Of a DNA stretch of 64,000 nucleotides, positions 45,257-52,740 are shown piece after piece; the first letter of the stretch is position 1; the number at the start of each line of letters is the position of its first letter. Made by a program: the position numbers and the translations under genes. Below the pieces are notes generated by a model. That model saw only the letters and a program-made list of their open reading frames with translations. It had not been told where the DNA came from and ran no database searches. Origin of the DNA: Brevibacillus fluminis (lineage in GTDB: Bacteria; Bacillota; Bacilli; Brevibacillales; Brevibacillaceae); the NCBI RefSeq assembly GCF_003710825.1, contig NZ_RHHQ01000020.1, positions 62,001 to 126,000 on the forward strand, written 5' to 3'.

Positions 45257-46023
45257 TCAATCCCCTTTCCATCTATTTGATTGACAAACATGAATTTGTC
45301 ACCCCGTATCATGGTTTCCACATACTCGACCGGACGGTTCACCTGTTCGGCATACATGGTCCGGCACAGCAAAAAGCACGGCTGGCCGACGGGAATTTGC
45401 AAAAGCTCGGCGTTCACATCGTCAGCGACGATCGCCTGGATCGTCTCTTTGCCTGCCTTCATCACCATGCCTGCGGATTGCGCCAAATGGTGGTACAGCG
45501 AGCTAACGTTCAAATCGGCAGACAAAATCGGATAGCACAGGTTGAATGGCAAATACGAAATCTGGTGCGAAATCGGATATTCGTTGACATACCGGATACG
45601 TTCGATTCGTATCACGCTCGTCTCGCCTTCTTCGATCTCTAGCTTTTTGGCAATCTGCTCGGTCGGACGCGTCACGACCTGGCCAAGCATTTTGCTGTGC
45701 GTCCGCTTTCCACTCAGCGCGATCTCGTCAGAAAAGCTTCCAGCCCCATGCATGCGGCCGGAGAGCTTCTGGTCCTTCACAAACGTCCCGTCGCCAAGAC
45801 GCTTTTCCAGCAAGCCTTCCCTCACCAGCTCGTCCACCGCTTGTCTCACTGTCATTCTACTGACCCCAAACCATTCCGCCAAGTCCCGTTCAGGCGGGAT
45901 CGTCTCCTGCTCGAGGACGATGCCTTTTTCGATCAGGCCGCGGACTGCCTCACGAATTTGCAAGTATTTCGGGATTTTCGATGCAGGATTAAAATGCTTC
46001 AACAAAAATGGCTTCGTGCTCAA
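45253..46023 (-). CDS. GntR/HutC-family regulator of the ECF operon
   Basis: 256 residues from TTG 46023 (GGAGG 9 bases upstream); the longer in-frame start at 46083 passes through the promoter and operator. The N-terminal winged HTH (IPKYLQIREAVRGLIEKG; PPERDLAEWFGVSRMTVRQA) is followed by a UTRA ligand-binding domain (about 95-245, VIRIERIRYVNEYPISHQI). It is the first gene of the operon and has a HutC-type palindrome just downstream of its -10 box, so autorepression is likely. The ligand is probably the transported compound or its phosphate. Confidence 0.9.
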   Translation of the reverse strand: MSTKPFLLKHFNPASKIPKYLQIREAVRGLIEKGIVLEQETIPPERDLAEWFGVSRMTVRQAVDELVREGLLEKRLGDGTFVKDQKLSGRMHGAGSFSDEIALSGKRTHSKMLGQVVTRPTEQIAKKLEIEEGETSVIRIERIRYVNEYPISHQISYLPFNLCYPILSADLNVSSLYHHLAQSAGMVMKAGKETIQAIVADDVNAELLQIPVGQPCFLLCRTMYAEQVNRPVEYVETMIRGDKFMFVNQIDGKGIE

Positions 46024-46045
46024 TGGGAGCATCCTCCAGACATAT

Positions 46046-46088
46046 AGAAGTCTAGACCAATTATACAATACAAATATTGCCACGAGTG
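46046..46088 (-). promoter_or_regulatory. Promoter and HutC-type operator of the gntR-ECF operon
   Basis: On the minus strand TATAAT (46065-46060) is followed at once by TGGTCTAGACTT. GTCTAGAC (46050-46057) is a perfect palindrome and fits the GT-n-TA-n-AC core of HutC-subfamily operators. The -35 is poor. Binding here would block the promoter. Confidence 0.6.
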
Positions 46089-46195
46089 GGATATTTCACA
46101 AAAATCCGACTGTTTTTTTCGTCATGTTTCGACTTTCACTTGCTCAAATAGAGCTTAATCATACAGGAGAACTCGGGCTTTCGCCAATACAAAAA

Positions 46196-46231
46196 GACCG
46201 ATTGCCCAAATCGGTGGCAATCAGTCTTTAT
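46196..46231 (-). terminator. Terminator after the dapB-like gene
   Basis: On the minus strand GACTGATTGCC and GGCAATCGGTC pair (one G-T), followed by TTTTTG. Confidence 0.7.
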
Positions 46232-46254
46232 TTAATCGCTCGTCTGCTGTGTGT

Positions 46255-47025
46255 TTACGACGATTTCAATGCAGTTCGGCGCTGGCCAGCATTGATGCCC
46301 AATACTTCTTCCATCGTATAGAGCCCTGCTGTCTTGCTGGACAGCCATTTGGCTGCATAGAGCGCACCTTGGCCAAAAGCATTGCGACTGATCGATTCGT
46401 GCACAAGGCGAATCGTCTGGTTTTCCAGGCCAAAAATGATTTCGTGCTTGCCGACAATCCCACCCACGCGCACGGAATGTATATGCTCACGCTCGTTTAG
46501 GCCCAGTTGGTCGGCGATTCGCACCGCCGTCCCGGATATGTCTTTTTTGGTGGCAAAATGCTCTTCCACAATCTCAATATCGGCATGCGGGATAATCGTC
46601 TTCAGAAACTTGGACGCTTCCAGAAGAAAATTGATCCCGATCGTAATATTGGGCGAGTACAAGATGGCCGTCGAACGGCTAGCATGCTTCAATACATCCA
46701 ACTGATAAGGGGAATAGTTGGAAATGGCGGAAACGATTCTGACCTTTGCGTGTGCAGCACTTGCATAGCAGTGGACAGAGTCTGCTGACGAAAAGTCAAC
46801 CATGATATCCACCGGATGTTTTTTGAAAAAAGTCGCAAGGTCTACTTCCTGGATGGAATAGATGAGCCCTTGACGAGAGCCATGACCGAGAACCTCACTC
46901 GCATAGTTTCCGGAATGTTCTGTCGATGATTTCAACACCCATTCCAATCTGCTACCCGAATCCTTCAACAGCTCTTCTGCAACCGCTTTGCCCGTTTTTC
47001 CAAAGCCCATGAGTCCGATTCTCAT
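46255..47025 (-). CDS. dapB: 4-hydroxy-tetrahydrodipicolinate reductase-like protein (DapB family)
   Basis: 256 residues from ATG 47025 (AGGAGGTG upstream). It reduces the dipicolinate precursor to tetrahydrodipicolinate on the lysine/diaminopimelate route. The Rossmann start IGLMGFGKTGKAVA, VDFSSADSVH, YSPNITIGINFLLE and KKDISGTAVRIAD (K-x-x-D-x-SGTA catalytic loop) are present, then HSVRVGGIVGKHEIIFG. It is divergent: the loop has EEHFATKKD where typical enzymes have H-H-x-x-K, so one of the two His is lost. It may be a second, specialised DapB. It stands alone, not in the asd-dap operon. Confidence 0.8.
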   Translation of the reverse strand: MRIGLMGFGKTGKAVAEELLKDSGSRLEWVLKSSTEHSGNYASEVLGHGSRQGLIYSIQEVDLATFFKKHPVDIMVDFSSADSVHCYASAAHAKVRIVSAISNYSPYQLDVLKHASRSTAILYSPNITIGINFLLEASKFLKTIIPHADIEIVEEHFATKKDISGTAVRIADQLGLNEREHIHSVRVGGIVGKHEIIFGLENQTIRLVHESISRNAFGQGALYAAKWLSSKTAGLYTMEEVLGINAGQRRTALKSS

Positions 47026-47106
47026 ATGCAAACTGCACCTCCTGATCAGATTTTTCAACGCTTCCCCACGACTTGTACCCAAATCATGGGAACCAACTTA
47101 CAACCC

Positions 47107-47138
47107 ATTATAACATAACAAGTTGTTTGTAAAAACAT
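47107..47138 (-). promoter_or_regulatory. Possible dapB-like promoter with palindrome
   Basis: TATAAT on the minus strand (47112-47107) about 80 bases before the ATG. AACAAGTTGTT (47117-47127), a 5+1+5 palindrome, lies in the spacer. The -35 is a weak TTTACA-like box at short spacing. Confidence 0.35.
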
Positions 47139-47201
47139 GTCTTGCGCACAAATTTTGAAAACGTTGCACGCTGGCGTGAGTTCAAGCCTTTTTCCCACAT
47201 A

Positions 47202-47237
47202 AAAAATCCGCGCAATGATCATCCATGCGCGGATTTG
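47202..47237 (-). terminator. Terminator after the GntR/RCK_C gene
   Basis: AAATCCGCGCA and TGCGCGGATTT pair, followed on the minus strand by a T run. Confidence 0.8.
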
Positions 47238-47259
47238 TGTCTATTGAAGGTGGAAACTG

Positions 47260-47898
47260 TCAGCTGTTCGCTGCCCCTGAATTGTCCAATTGGCTGAAAT
47301 ATTGGATGGTTCTCTCCTCGACCTGTTCATCTCCGACCAGAATCAAGCCGTCCTGCACACGCAGGATCACGTGCGAGCCCGGGGAAATCGTCAGTTCAGA
47401 ACCGCGGCGCAGCGCGATTAGCGTTGCTTGCGTATGCTGCCACAGCTTGATGTCTGCAATGCTTTTGCCGATGACATGCGCCCCCGGCGGAATGGTCACC
47501 TCGATCGGATGGAACGGCGCCAAGTTGCGCAGTCGGTCGGAAAAGTGGATCAGGCTGGATACGACCTCCTCCAGCTTCCGGTCCAGCTCGCGCTTTTCCT
47601 GCAGCAATAGCTCCAGCTCCTCCCGGTACGAGGAAACGGATTTCATATACTGATATTTGTTCAAATACTCGCTCGCAAGCTTTTGCGATGTAACCGAAAC
47701 TTCTTTGCCTTGCGACACCTCAACGATTTGTTCCGCCTTCAGCAAACCGATCGCTTTGCGAATGGTTTCCGGTGAAACGTGATAATGACTGGCCAGCAAG
47801 GTGCGGCCTGATATTTTTGCTCCCTCGGCGATCTCTCCGCTTACGATGCGTTGAGCCATGTCCAAGGCGATCGATTGATATATGGGAATCTCCGACAT
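47260..47898 (-). CDS. GntR-type regulator with RCK_C (TrkA-C) domain, BusR-like
   Basis: 212 residues. A winged HTH (about 5-70, PIYQSIALDMAQRIVSGEI, HYHVSPETIRKAIGLL), a coiled coil (about 85-122) and a C-terminal RCK_C domain (about 130-205, IPPGAHVIGKSIADIKLW, ISPGSHVILRVQDGLILVG). This is the architecture of BusR, which binds c-di-AMP through RCK_C and represses osmolyte uptake genes in streptococci and lactococci. No bus genes are adjacent; the target here is unknown. Its nearness to a c-di-AMP riboswitch supports a c-di-AMP link. Confidence 0.85.
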   Translation of the reverse strand: MSEIPIYQSIALDMAQRIVSGEIAEGAKISGRTLLASHYHVSPETIRKAIGLLKAEQIVEVSQGKEVSVTSQKLASEYLNKYQYMKSVSSYREELELLLQEKRELDRKLEEVVSSLIHFSDRLRNLAPFHPIEVTIPPGAHVIGKSIADIKLWQHTQATLIALRRGSELTISPGSHVILRVQDGLILVGDEQVEERTIQYFSQLDNSGAANS

Positions 47899-48040
47899 TC
47901 TTTCTTCTCCCGGCCTTTCTACAGAAGCAGTTTTACGATTATTTCCTCCATTCTACTGCATGCATCCATTCGGAAGCCAGCTTCTTTTGAAAAGGAAACC
48001 AACACAAACAATGAACAGCTGATTCTCCATTGTAGATGAC

Positions 48041-48073
48041 AAAATACCCAGCCGGTTCATAGCTGGGTATTTT
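48041..48073 (-). terminator. Terminator after the small membrane protein gene
   Basis: AAAATACCCAGC and GCTGGGTATTTT pair exactly around a 9-base loop. A T run is present in both directions. Confidence 0.75.
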
Positions 48074-48153
48074 CACGTGTGAGGCATGCTGGGAAAAAAC
48101 GACATGCCCGCACCAAAATATGTACTTGTGCCGCTGCACTGCTCTTATTGCCA

Positions 48154-48390
48154 TTATGAATTCGGTGGTGTGGACTCAAGTCCGTAAGAATCTGCGCCCT
48201 TGTCTGCGGGTTCCGGTGGCAGTGATAAAATGAGCATGCGCGATAATAGCTGGTTTCGCTGGTTGTCCAGCTCAATCTTCCGCTTCATGAAACGCAGTAC
48301 GCATATGATGAAATAGATCGCCAGCACATAGCCTGCAAGCGTAACCAATAATGGAACAAACATGAACAATCCCGCTGGTAAGCTCGTCAT
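48154..48390 (-). CDS. Small single-pass membrane protein, unknown function
   Basis: 78 residues from ATG 48390 (GAAAGG upstream). A strong hydrophobic stretch (LFMFVPLLVTLAGYVLAIYF, about 8-30) is followed by RFMKRKIELDNQRNQLLSRM, a basic amphipathic coil, and a short acidic tail. I do not recognise the family. Its own terminator and clear ribosome binding site argue that it is real. It is divergent from the c-di-AMP riboswitch leader. Confidence 0.55.
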   Translation of the reverse strand: MTSLPAGLFMFVPLLVTLAGYVLAIYFIICVLRFMKRKIELDNQRNQLLSRMLILSLPPEPADKGADSYGLESTPPNS

Positions 48391-48604
48391 TTCAAACAAC
48401 CTTTCTCCTTCTTTTCATACCCCATTTTGCAACTTTATCATTTTTCTGGAAAAATGTCATTTTTTTCATATTTTGTTATGAAACAAAATTACACAAAACC
48501 GGATGTACAAAAGAAGGAAAAGAAAGGCGGGTTCAAGCCTTGCGGTGCCTGCATTTTTCGACCATCAGAAAAATAAGACGAGCATCGAACGGAAACGTTG
48601 CACT

Positions 48605-48635
48605 GGAATTTATGGGTAGCGCTCATAAATTTTCC
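48605..48635. promoter_or_regulatory. Inverted repeat upstream of the c-di-AMP riboswitch
   Basis: GGAATTTATG and CATAAATTTTCC form an almost perfect inverted repeat around GGTAGCGCT. It may be an operator at the promoter of the riboswitch transcript, or part of a leader hairpin. A TTGCAC just upstream could be a -35. Confidence 0.35.
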
Positions 48636-48664
48636 AACAATTGATCGTTTACGGTCAATTCAGG

Positions 48665-48826
48665 AGTGTGGTACCTTCATACCTAGCCAAAACTTCCCAC
48701 ACCGGAAGTGCGGGGGACGCTTTAACTCGCTGGAATCTAAACAGCGATTGGGGTGAATCGCGTAAGCGTAGGGTTGACTCCTCAACCCGAATCCGACAAC
48801 TAACCTCGCAGGCAGTCGAAAGGAGC
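48665..48826 (+). ncRNA. c-di-AMP (ydaO-yuaA) riboswitch
   Basis: The conserved blocks appear in order: GCGGGGGACGC, GATTGGGGTGAATC, GTAGGG, then ACCCGAATCCGACAACTAACC and TCGCAGGC. These are the highly conserved elements of the ydaO aptamer, often found before cell-wall hydrolase and potassium transporter genes. Outer borders are approximate. Only about 10 bases separate the aptamer from the ribosome binding site of the LysM-3D gene, with no terminator between, so control of translation start, or termination within an overlapping fold, is more likely than a classic downstream terminator. Confidence 0.88.
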
Positions 48827-48835
48827 GAATTTGTT

Positions 48836-49456
48836 TTGAAGAAATTGCTTTCCCTACGTTCACTCGTGTCGGTCACGATGAGTCTTTTTCTGATGGGCAT
48901 GTCGGCACAGGCATTTGCCGCGACTTATCAGATTAAAGAGAACGACACGTTTGACAGCATCTCCAAGCAGCACGACATTCCGCTGCAATTGGTGCTTGAG
49001 GCAAACAAGGGCGTTGACCCGCTGAATCTGCAAGTAGGACAAGCCGTCCAGCTGCCGATCCAACCTGCCGTAAAAGCCGCTGCCACCCCTGCTCCCGCAA
49101 TGGAAAAGGTCGTGAAAGCCGCAAATGGCAAAGAGCATGCCTTTACTCGGCAATTGAGTGTCGTTGCCACTGCCTATACCGCTTCACCTTCTGAAAACGG
49201 CCAGTGGGCCGGGCTTGATTACCTCGGCAATAAGCTCAAGGTTGGCACCATTGCAGTCGATCCGTCCGTGATCCCGCTTGGGTCTACTGTGTACGTGAAA
49301 GGCTACAAATACGGTTCTCTGCCTGGAACCGGCATGATCTGCCGTGCAACTGACATCGGCGGAGCCATCAAAGGGAACCGCGTAGACATTTTCGTACCTG
49401 GTTCAGATGCCAGCAACTTTGGAATGCAAAATGTTCAGCTCTTTGTCCTGAAATAA
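48836..49456 (+). CDS. Secreted LysM and 3D-domain cell-wall protein (YocH-like)
   Basis: 206 residues from TTG 48836 (AAAGGAG upstream). The upstream in-frame extension would run through the riboswitch and is rejected. A signal peptide (to about AQAFA) is followed by one LysM repeat (YQIKENDTFDSISKQHDIPL, about 30-75), a short linker and a 3D domain (about 105-206) with AVDPSVIPLGSTVYV and ATDIGGAIKGNRVDIFV, containing the Asp residues of the family. The 3D fold is that of lytic transglycosylases. It should remodel peptidoglycan. c-di-AMP control ties wall turnover to turgor. Confidence 0.9.
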   Translation: MKKLLSLRSLVSVTMSLFLMGMSAQAFAATYQIKENDTFDSISKQHDIPLQLVLEANKGVDPLNLQVGQAVQLPIQPAVKAAATPAPAMEKVVKAANGKEHAFTRQLSVVATAYTASPSENGQWAGLDYLGNKLKVGTIAVDPSVIPLGSTVYVKGYKYGSLPGTGMICRATDIGGAIKGNRVDIFVPGSDASNFGMQNVQLFVLK

Positions 49457-49465
49457 TGCAGGAAC

Positions 49466-49500
49466 GAAATCCGCCCCTTTTAAGGAGCGGATTTTTTTTA
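49466..49500 (+). terminator. Terminator after the LysM-3D gene
   Basis: AATCCGCCCC and GGAGCGGATT pair with minor mismatch and are followed by eight T. Confidence 0.75.
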
Positions 49501-49506
49501 CTACGC

Positions 49507-49536
49507 AAAAAAGCTTGGCGGAGCCAGGTTTTCTAA
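49507..49536 (-). repeat. Dispersed hairpin repeat, partial copy D (reversed)
   Basis: The reverse complement reads TTAGAAAACCTGGCTCCGCC followed by AAGCTTTT, equal to the left arm of copy A. The right arm and tail are missing. It overlaps the stop codon of the trmO remnant (49535-49533). Confidence 0.6.
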
Positions 49537-49697
49537 TCCCAATAGGCGGACATCAGATCGACTGACCAGGCGGGCTGTTTAACCTCGCCCCTCGGCAAAA
49601 ATTCCTTCATCACCGGCTTGATGTCGATGACGGGCGTACCATCGATCGCGTCCAGCCCTGTTACTGTCAGACTGCGTCCGTTGCGCTTTAGGCAGGC
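49533..49697 (-). pseudogene. 3' fragment of trmO-like tRNA methyltransferase gene
   Basis: Read on the minus strand, an open frame ending at TAG (49535-49533) gives KRNGRSLTVTGLDAIDGT, then PVIDIKPVMKEFLPRGEV and QPAWSVDLMSAYWD. This is the C-terminus of TrmO/TsaA-type enzymes, which methylate N6-threonylcarbamoyladenosine 37 of tRNA. The frame stops upstream at about 49700, where Tn3 transposase sequence begins. The matching N-terminus is at 54196-54300 on the same strand. Confidence 0.8.
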
Positions 49698-49900
49698 TTA
49701 GTGTATTGATTCAGAATGTCACGTATGGCTGCATCGATCATCTGGGCAGTTACATGTCGGCGGTTTACAAATGAGAGCATATGGGGTGTAACTAAACTTC
49801 GCATATGTTTGGATGTTTGGGCTGGCCCAAGATTGCACCCGTATCCATCGGTAATCCGATCAGGAAAATGTCCCATGCGTTCGCGCAGGTGTGAGTTATA
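49692..49900 (-). pseudogene. Tn3-family transposase (TnpA) gene fragment, inverted copy
   Basis: On the minus strand: GHFPDRITDGYGCNLGPAQT, then SLVTPHMLSFVNRRHVTAQM and IDAAIRDILNQY. This matches the segment of Tn3-family TnpA just before the catalytic domain (YGCNxGPxQ is diagnostic). About 155 bases (49690-49846) are the inverse of 52774-52930 with four substitutions and a 5-base deletion. Confidence 0.75.
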
Positions 49901-50042
49901 ACGTAAATTGAGACTGTTTATAAGATAGTTTGAGACTGTTTATCTCGGACATTCCGTCGCGGGCAGAGGAAACGGTCGGGGCCGAGATGGCAGCAAGCTG
50001 GCACCGGAATAGGAAATTTCCGGTACCAGCTTGCTGGTGTTC

Positions 50043-51194
50043 TTAATGTGATGAAGAGCCAATGAGTTGCTCGGCAATGCTTTTGGAAAGAGGCAACGTA
50101 TTAATTTCAGAAGGCATCGCATTGATATTAAGGGTTTGTACATAATCCCCGCCGCGAGTTCCACCTGCGAACGTTGCGAATCCTGGAAAGTTGCCGCCAT
50201 GCCCCCAAATCGTAATACCATTCGTCAGCTTTGTTCCAAGGATCCCCAAGCCGTATTCACCTACTGGAGTTTCAACCCCAGTTAACATCTGATCTAAAGT
50301 AGCTGGTTTTAATAGCTTGCCACTAAGTATAGCACTGAAGAATGTATTCATATCATCCGCTGTGGAGATCATAGATCCCGCAGCATCTGCCCAAGAGGGA
50401 TTCATTTCGGTTCTGTCTATGAATTGACCGTCGAGTACGAAGTATCCTCGTGCATGTTCACCTGGAATAAACGAGTAGTCGTCGGGTACATAAGTGCTCG
50501 TTAGCTTAAGGGGAGCTATGAAACGTTTCCTAATATGTTCCCCGTATGTTTCTCCAGTAGCCTTCTTAATAATCATCCCTGCCAGTACCGAATTCGTATT
50601 GGAATAAACCCATTTCTCTCCAGGCTTAGAGGTTGCCTTCATTTTCAGTCCAGTACGAACTAATTCGTCAGCAGTAAAGGAATGTAACGGGTTTGGGAGT
50701 AATTTATCGAGAATATCCTTGTGTTCTGAATAGTCAGGAATACCGCTTGTTTGGTTTAATAGTTGCCGAATCGTGATATGATCCCCTTCATATTCAGTAC
50801 CCTTAACAACATCAGGCAGCCATTTTTCTATCGTGTCATCCAGGTTCAGTTTTTGTTCATCAACAAGCTGAAGAACGACCATTGCAGTAAACGTCTTTGT
50901 TAGACTACCGATCCGGAAAGTAAAGTTCGTCTTAACCGGGTCAGTACCGTAAATGCTTGCTTCACCGGAAGCATATGCCCATTTTGATCCTTTGTTTGAG
51001 GAAGCTACAATTATGCCCGGTATATTTTGATGGTTAGCAGCTTCATCGATAAGTTGCTTGGCTTTGGTCTGCGAATCTTGACTGTAAGTAGTAACGAGGG
51101 GATCCGCCTGCTTTGCAAAACCAGTTCCTTGTAATGGCAGTAATAGAGTCGCGGTAATCATTGTCGATACAGTGCGCATAGAAATTTTGTTCAT
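50043..51194 (-). CDS. Serine hydrolase of the class C beta-lactamase / D-alanyl-D-alanine carboxypeptidase family
   Basis: 383 residues with an N-terminal signal peptide (about 1-28). The three active-site motifs are present: S-L-T-K (in GSLTKTFTAM), Y-S-N (KWVYSNTNSV) and H-G-G (WGHGGNFPG). NQTSGIPDYSEH is typical of the family. It acts outside the membrane. It could hydrolyse a beta-lactam, but many relatives are DD-peptidases or esterases; the sequence does not decide. It is more AT-rich than the flanks, lies inside the inserted segment and is 30 bases after the erythromycin-esterase-like gene, so the two are likely one operon. Confidence 0.85.
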   Translation of the reverse strand: MNKISMRTVSTMITATLLLPLQGTGFAKQADPLVTTYSQDSQTKAKQLIDEAANHQNIPGIIVASSNKGSKWAYASGEASIYGTDPVKTNFTFRIGSLTKTFTAMVVLQLVDEQKLNLDDTIEKWLPDVVKGTEYEGDHITIRQLLNQTSGIPDYSEHKDILDKLLPNPLHSFTADELVRTGLKMKATSKPGEKWVYSNTNSVLAGMIIKKATGETYGEHIRKRFIAPLKLTSTYVPDDYSFIPGEHARGYFVLDGQFIDRTEMNPSWADAAGSMISTADDMNTFFSAILSGKLLKPATLDQMLTGVETPVGEYGLGILGTKLTNGITIWGHGGNFPGFATFAGGTRGGDYVQTLNINAMPSEINTLPLSKSIAEQLIGSSSH

Positions 51195-51224
51195 TTCGTT
51201 TCTCCTTTTGATTAAGTAATCGTA

Positions 51225-52580
51225 TTATTCATTCATTTGTGATGGAGTGACCTTTTTGATATAGAAAAAGATGTCAAATGTCTTGCCGAATGCAGCGTCT
51301 ACAAACAAAGGTACTTCAGGTCCCAATTTTGTTATTCCGGCAAAAAGAGGACGGGTTTCATCTAACCAAGTTTTCACCGAACCGCTTGCTTTGCGCAAGT
51401 CTACAAAAAATTGATCTTGTTTGACTTGTCCGAAGGTATAGTTAATACTATTGGGGTCATCGATTTTAACCGTTCCGTAAGGACCGAATTTGCCGCTTTC
51501 ATTAATACCGTTATATGAACCTGAATGGATTGAAGTCCCGATGGATACGTATTTGTCGCCGTAATGTTTAGCCAAATGTTGTCCTGACATCTCCGGATAT
51601 ACGAATGGAAGAATATTGGTTTTGGATATATGTCCGTTATGACCCCATACAATGGTTTTCCCCCATTGTTCTTGTGTCCACTTCGCATTTTCATACATTG
51701 CAATATCATGTCTTAAGAAGAACTCCGGCTGTTCTTCAGCTGCAAACATATGAATAAATTGCTCGATAATACGGGCGCTATGCAATGCCCATGCGTAATC
51801 TTCTTTTTGCTTGCCGGTATTAGCTTTATTTTTTTCTAGCAGATCAATAATAGACCGGGCATTGGAAAGATGCTTTTCTTTCTCATCTTTGGGCAGTTCC
51901 GCAAAACTTTGCTCATCTTTTGTTGCGGGAATAAGCTCTTTCATTTTGCCATTTAATTGAGAAATCAAATTCGGATGATATTGTTGGATATAGTCCGAAA
52001 TTTTGTTAAACACATGTTCATCTAATTTTTGTTGATCCATCCCGATTACACGTACTTTGTTGACATGTTTGGGATTGGCATTGTAGTCACGAATCCATTC
52101 CAACATCTGTGTCTCTTCTTTATTGTTAAACACGGGGCTGAGATTTTTGCTTGGATGCCCTTCACCTGTAAGAACATAGTGATCAAGCATCAATCCGTTC
52201 CCCCAGTTCTCTTCTAAGACAAGGTTTGTAAACCCCAATTCCGTAACCATATACTGTACGATACGGTGTTTCATTGTGAAGATTTCATGCATGCCATGAG
52301 AAGCTTCGCCTAAACCAACAATAGAAGCGGATCCTATCATCTCTTTAAGTGGTTGTAAATCTTCCAAAGAAGCACGAGGCTCTGTTGTTTTTAATTTGCT
52401 TGCATTCTTCTCCAGCCACTGTAATGGAGTCTGGTTGTCCTTCATGGTAGTTTCAAGTTTAGTTGCAGGCGTATTGCCCGAACTGGATGGTGTTGATGGG
52501 ATTTCTTCTGTGGAACAACCGGCCAAACTTATACTACATATTATAGTAAGTGCCAGCCTCGTTAATAATTTCTTGTTCAT
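51225..52580 (-). CDS. Erythromycin-esterase-family lipoprotein
   Basis: 451 residues. The signal peptide ends in the lipobox LAGC (Cys22), followed by a Ser/Thr/Pro linker. The core has GLGEASHGMHE, LVLEENWGNG and VWGHNGHISK, the Glu/His segments that form the active site of Ere macrolide esterases. Such enzymes open the macrolactone ring of erythromycin-like drugs. Cell-surface lipoprotein forms are less usual than cytoplasmic EreA/B, so the natural substrate may be different. AT-rich, in the inserted segment. Confidence 0.82.
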   Translation of the reverse strand: MNKKLLTRLALTIICSISLAGCSTEEIPSTPSSSGNTPATKLETTMKDNQTPLQWLEKNASKLKTTEPRASLEDLQPLKEMIGSASIVGLGEASHGMHEIFTMKHRIVQYMVTELGFTNLVLEENWGNGLMLDHYVLTGEGHPSKNLSPVFNNKEETQMLEWIRDYNANPKHVNKVRVIGMDQQKLDEHVFNKISDYIQQYHPNLISQLNGKMKELIPATKDEQSFAELPKDEKEKHLSNARSIIDLLEKNKANTGKQKEDYAWALHSARIIEQFIHMFAAEEQPEFFLRHDIAMYENAKWTQEQWGKTIVWGHNGHISKTNILPFVYPEMSGQHLAKHYGDKYVSIGTSIHSGSYNGINESGKFGPYGTVKIDDPNSINYTFGQVKQDQFFVDLRKASGSVKTWLDETRPLFAGITKLGPEVPLFVDAAFGKTFDIFFYIKKVTPSQMNE

Positions 52581-52640
52581 TTTTTTCCTCCCCAGGGTTA
52601 TTGTTTGACTTTCGTTGCGAAGCGATTTGTCTCCCCGAGT

Positions 52641-52675
52641 ATTGCAAAATAATTGTCATACTGCCAAGATGCCAT
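52641..52675 (+). repeat. 35-bp direct repeat, copy 1
   Basis: Begins ATTGCAAAATAATTGTCATA and ends GCCAAGATGCCAT. It recurs 100 bases downstream with one difference. Confidence 0.8.
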
Positions 52676-52740
52676 TATGTCACCATGATGCGTTTTTACT
52701 GTCATATGACGGCTTATCGCCCGATTAGGATGGGATTATG

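Noticed and set aside
48641..48835. N-terminal extension of the LysM-3D protein
   Set aside because: These codons coincide with the riboswitch and precede the signal peptide.
49688..49876. A functional 62-codon gene
   Set aside because: The frame is a slice from the middle of Tn3 transposase, not a complete protein.
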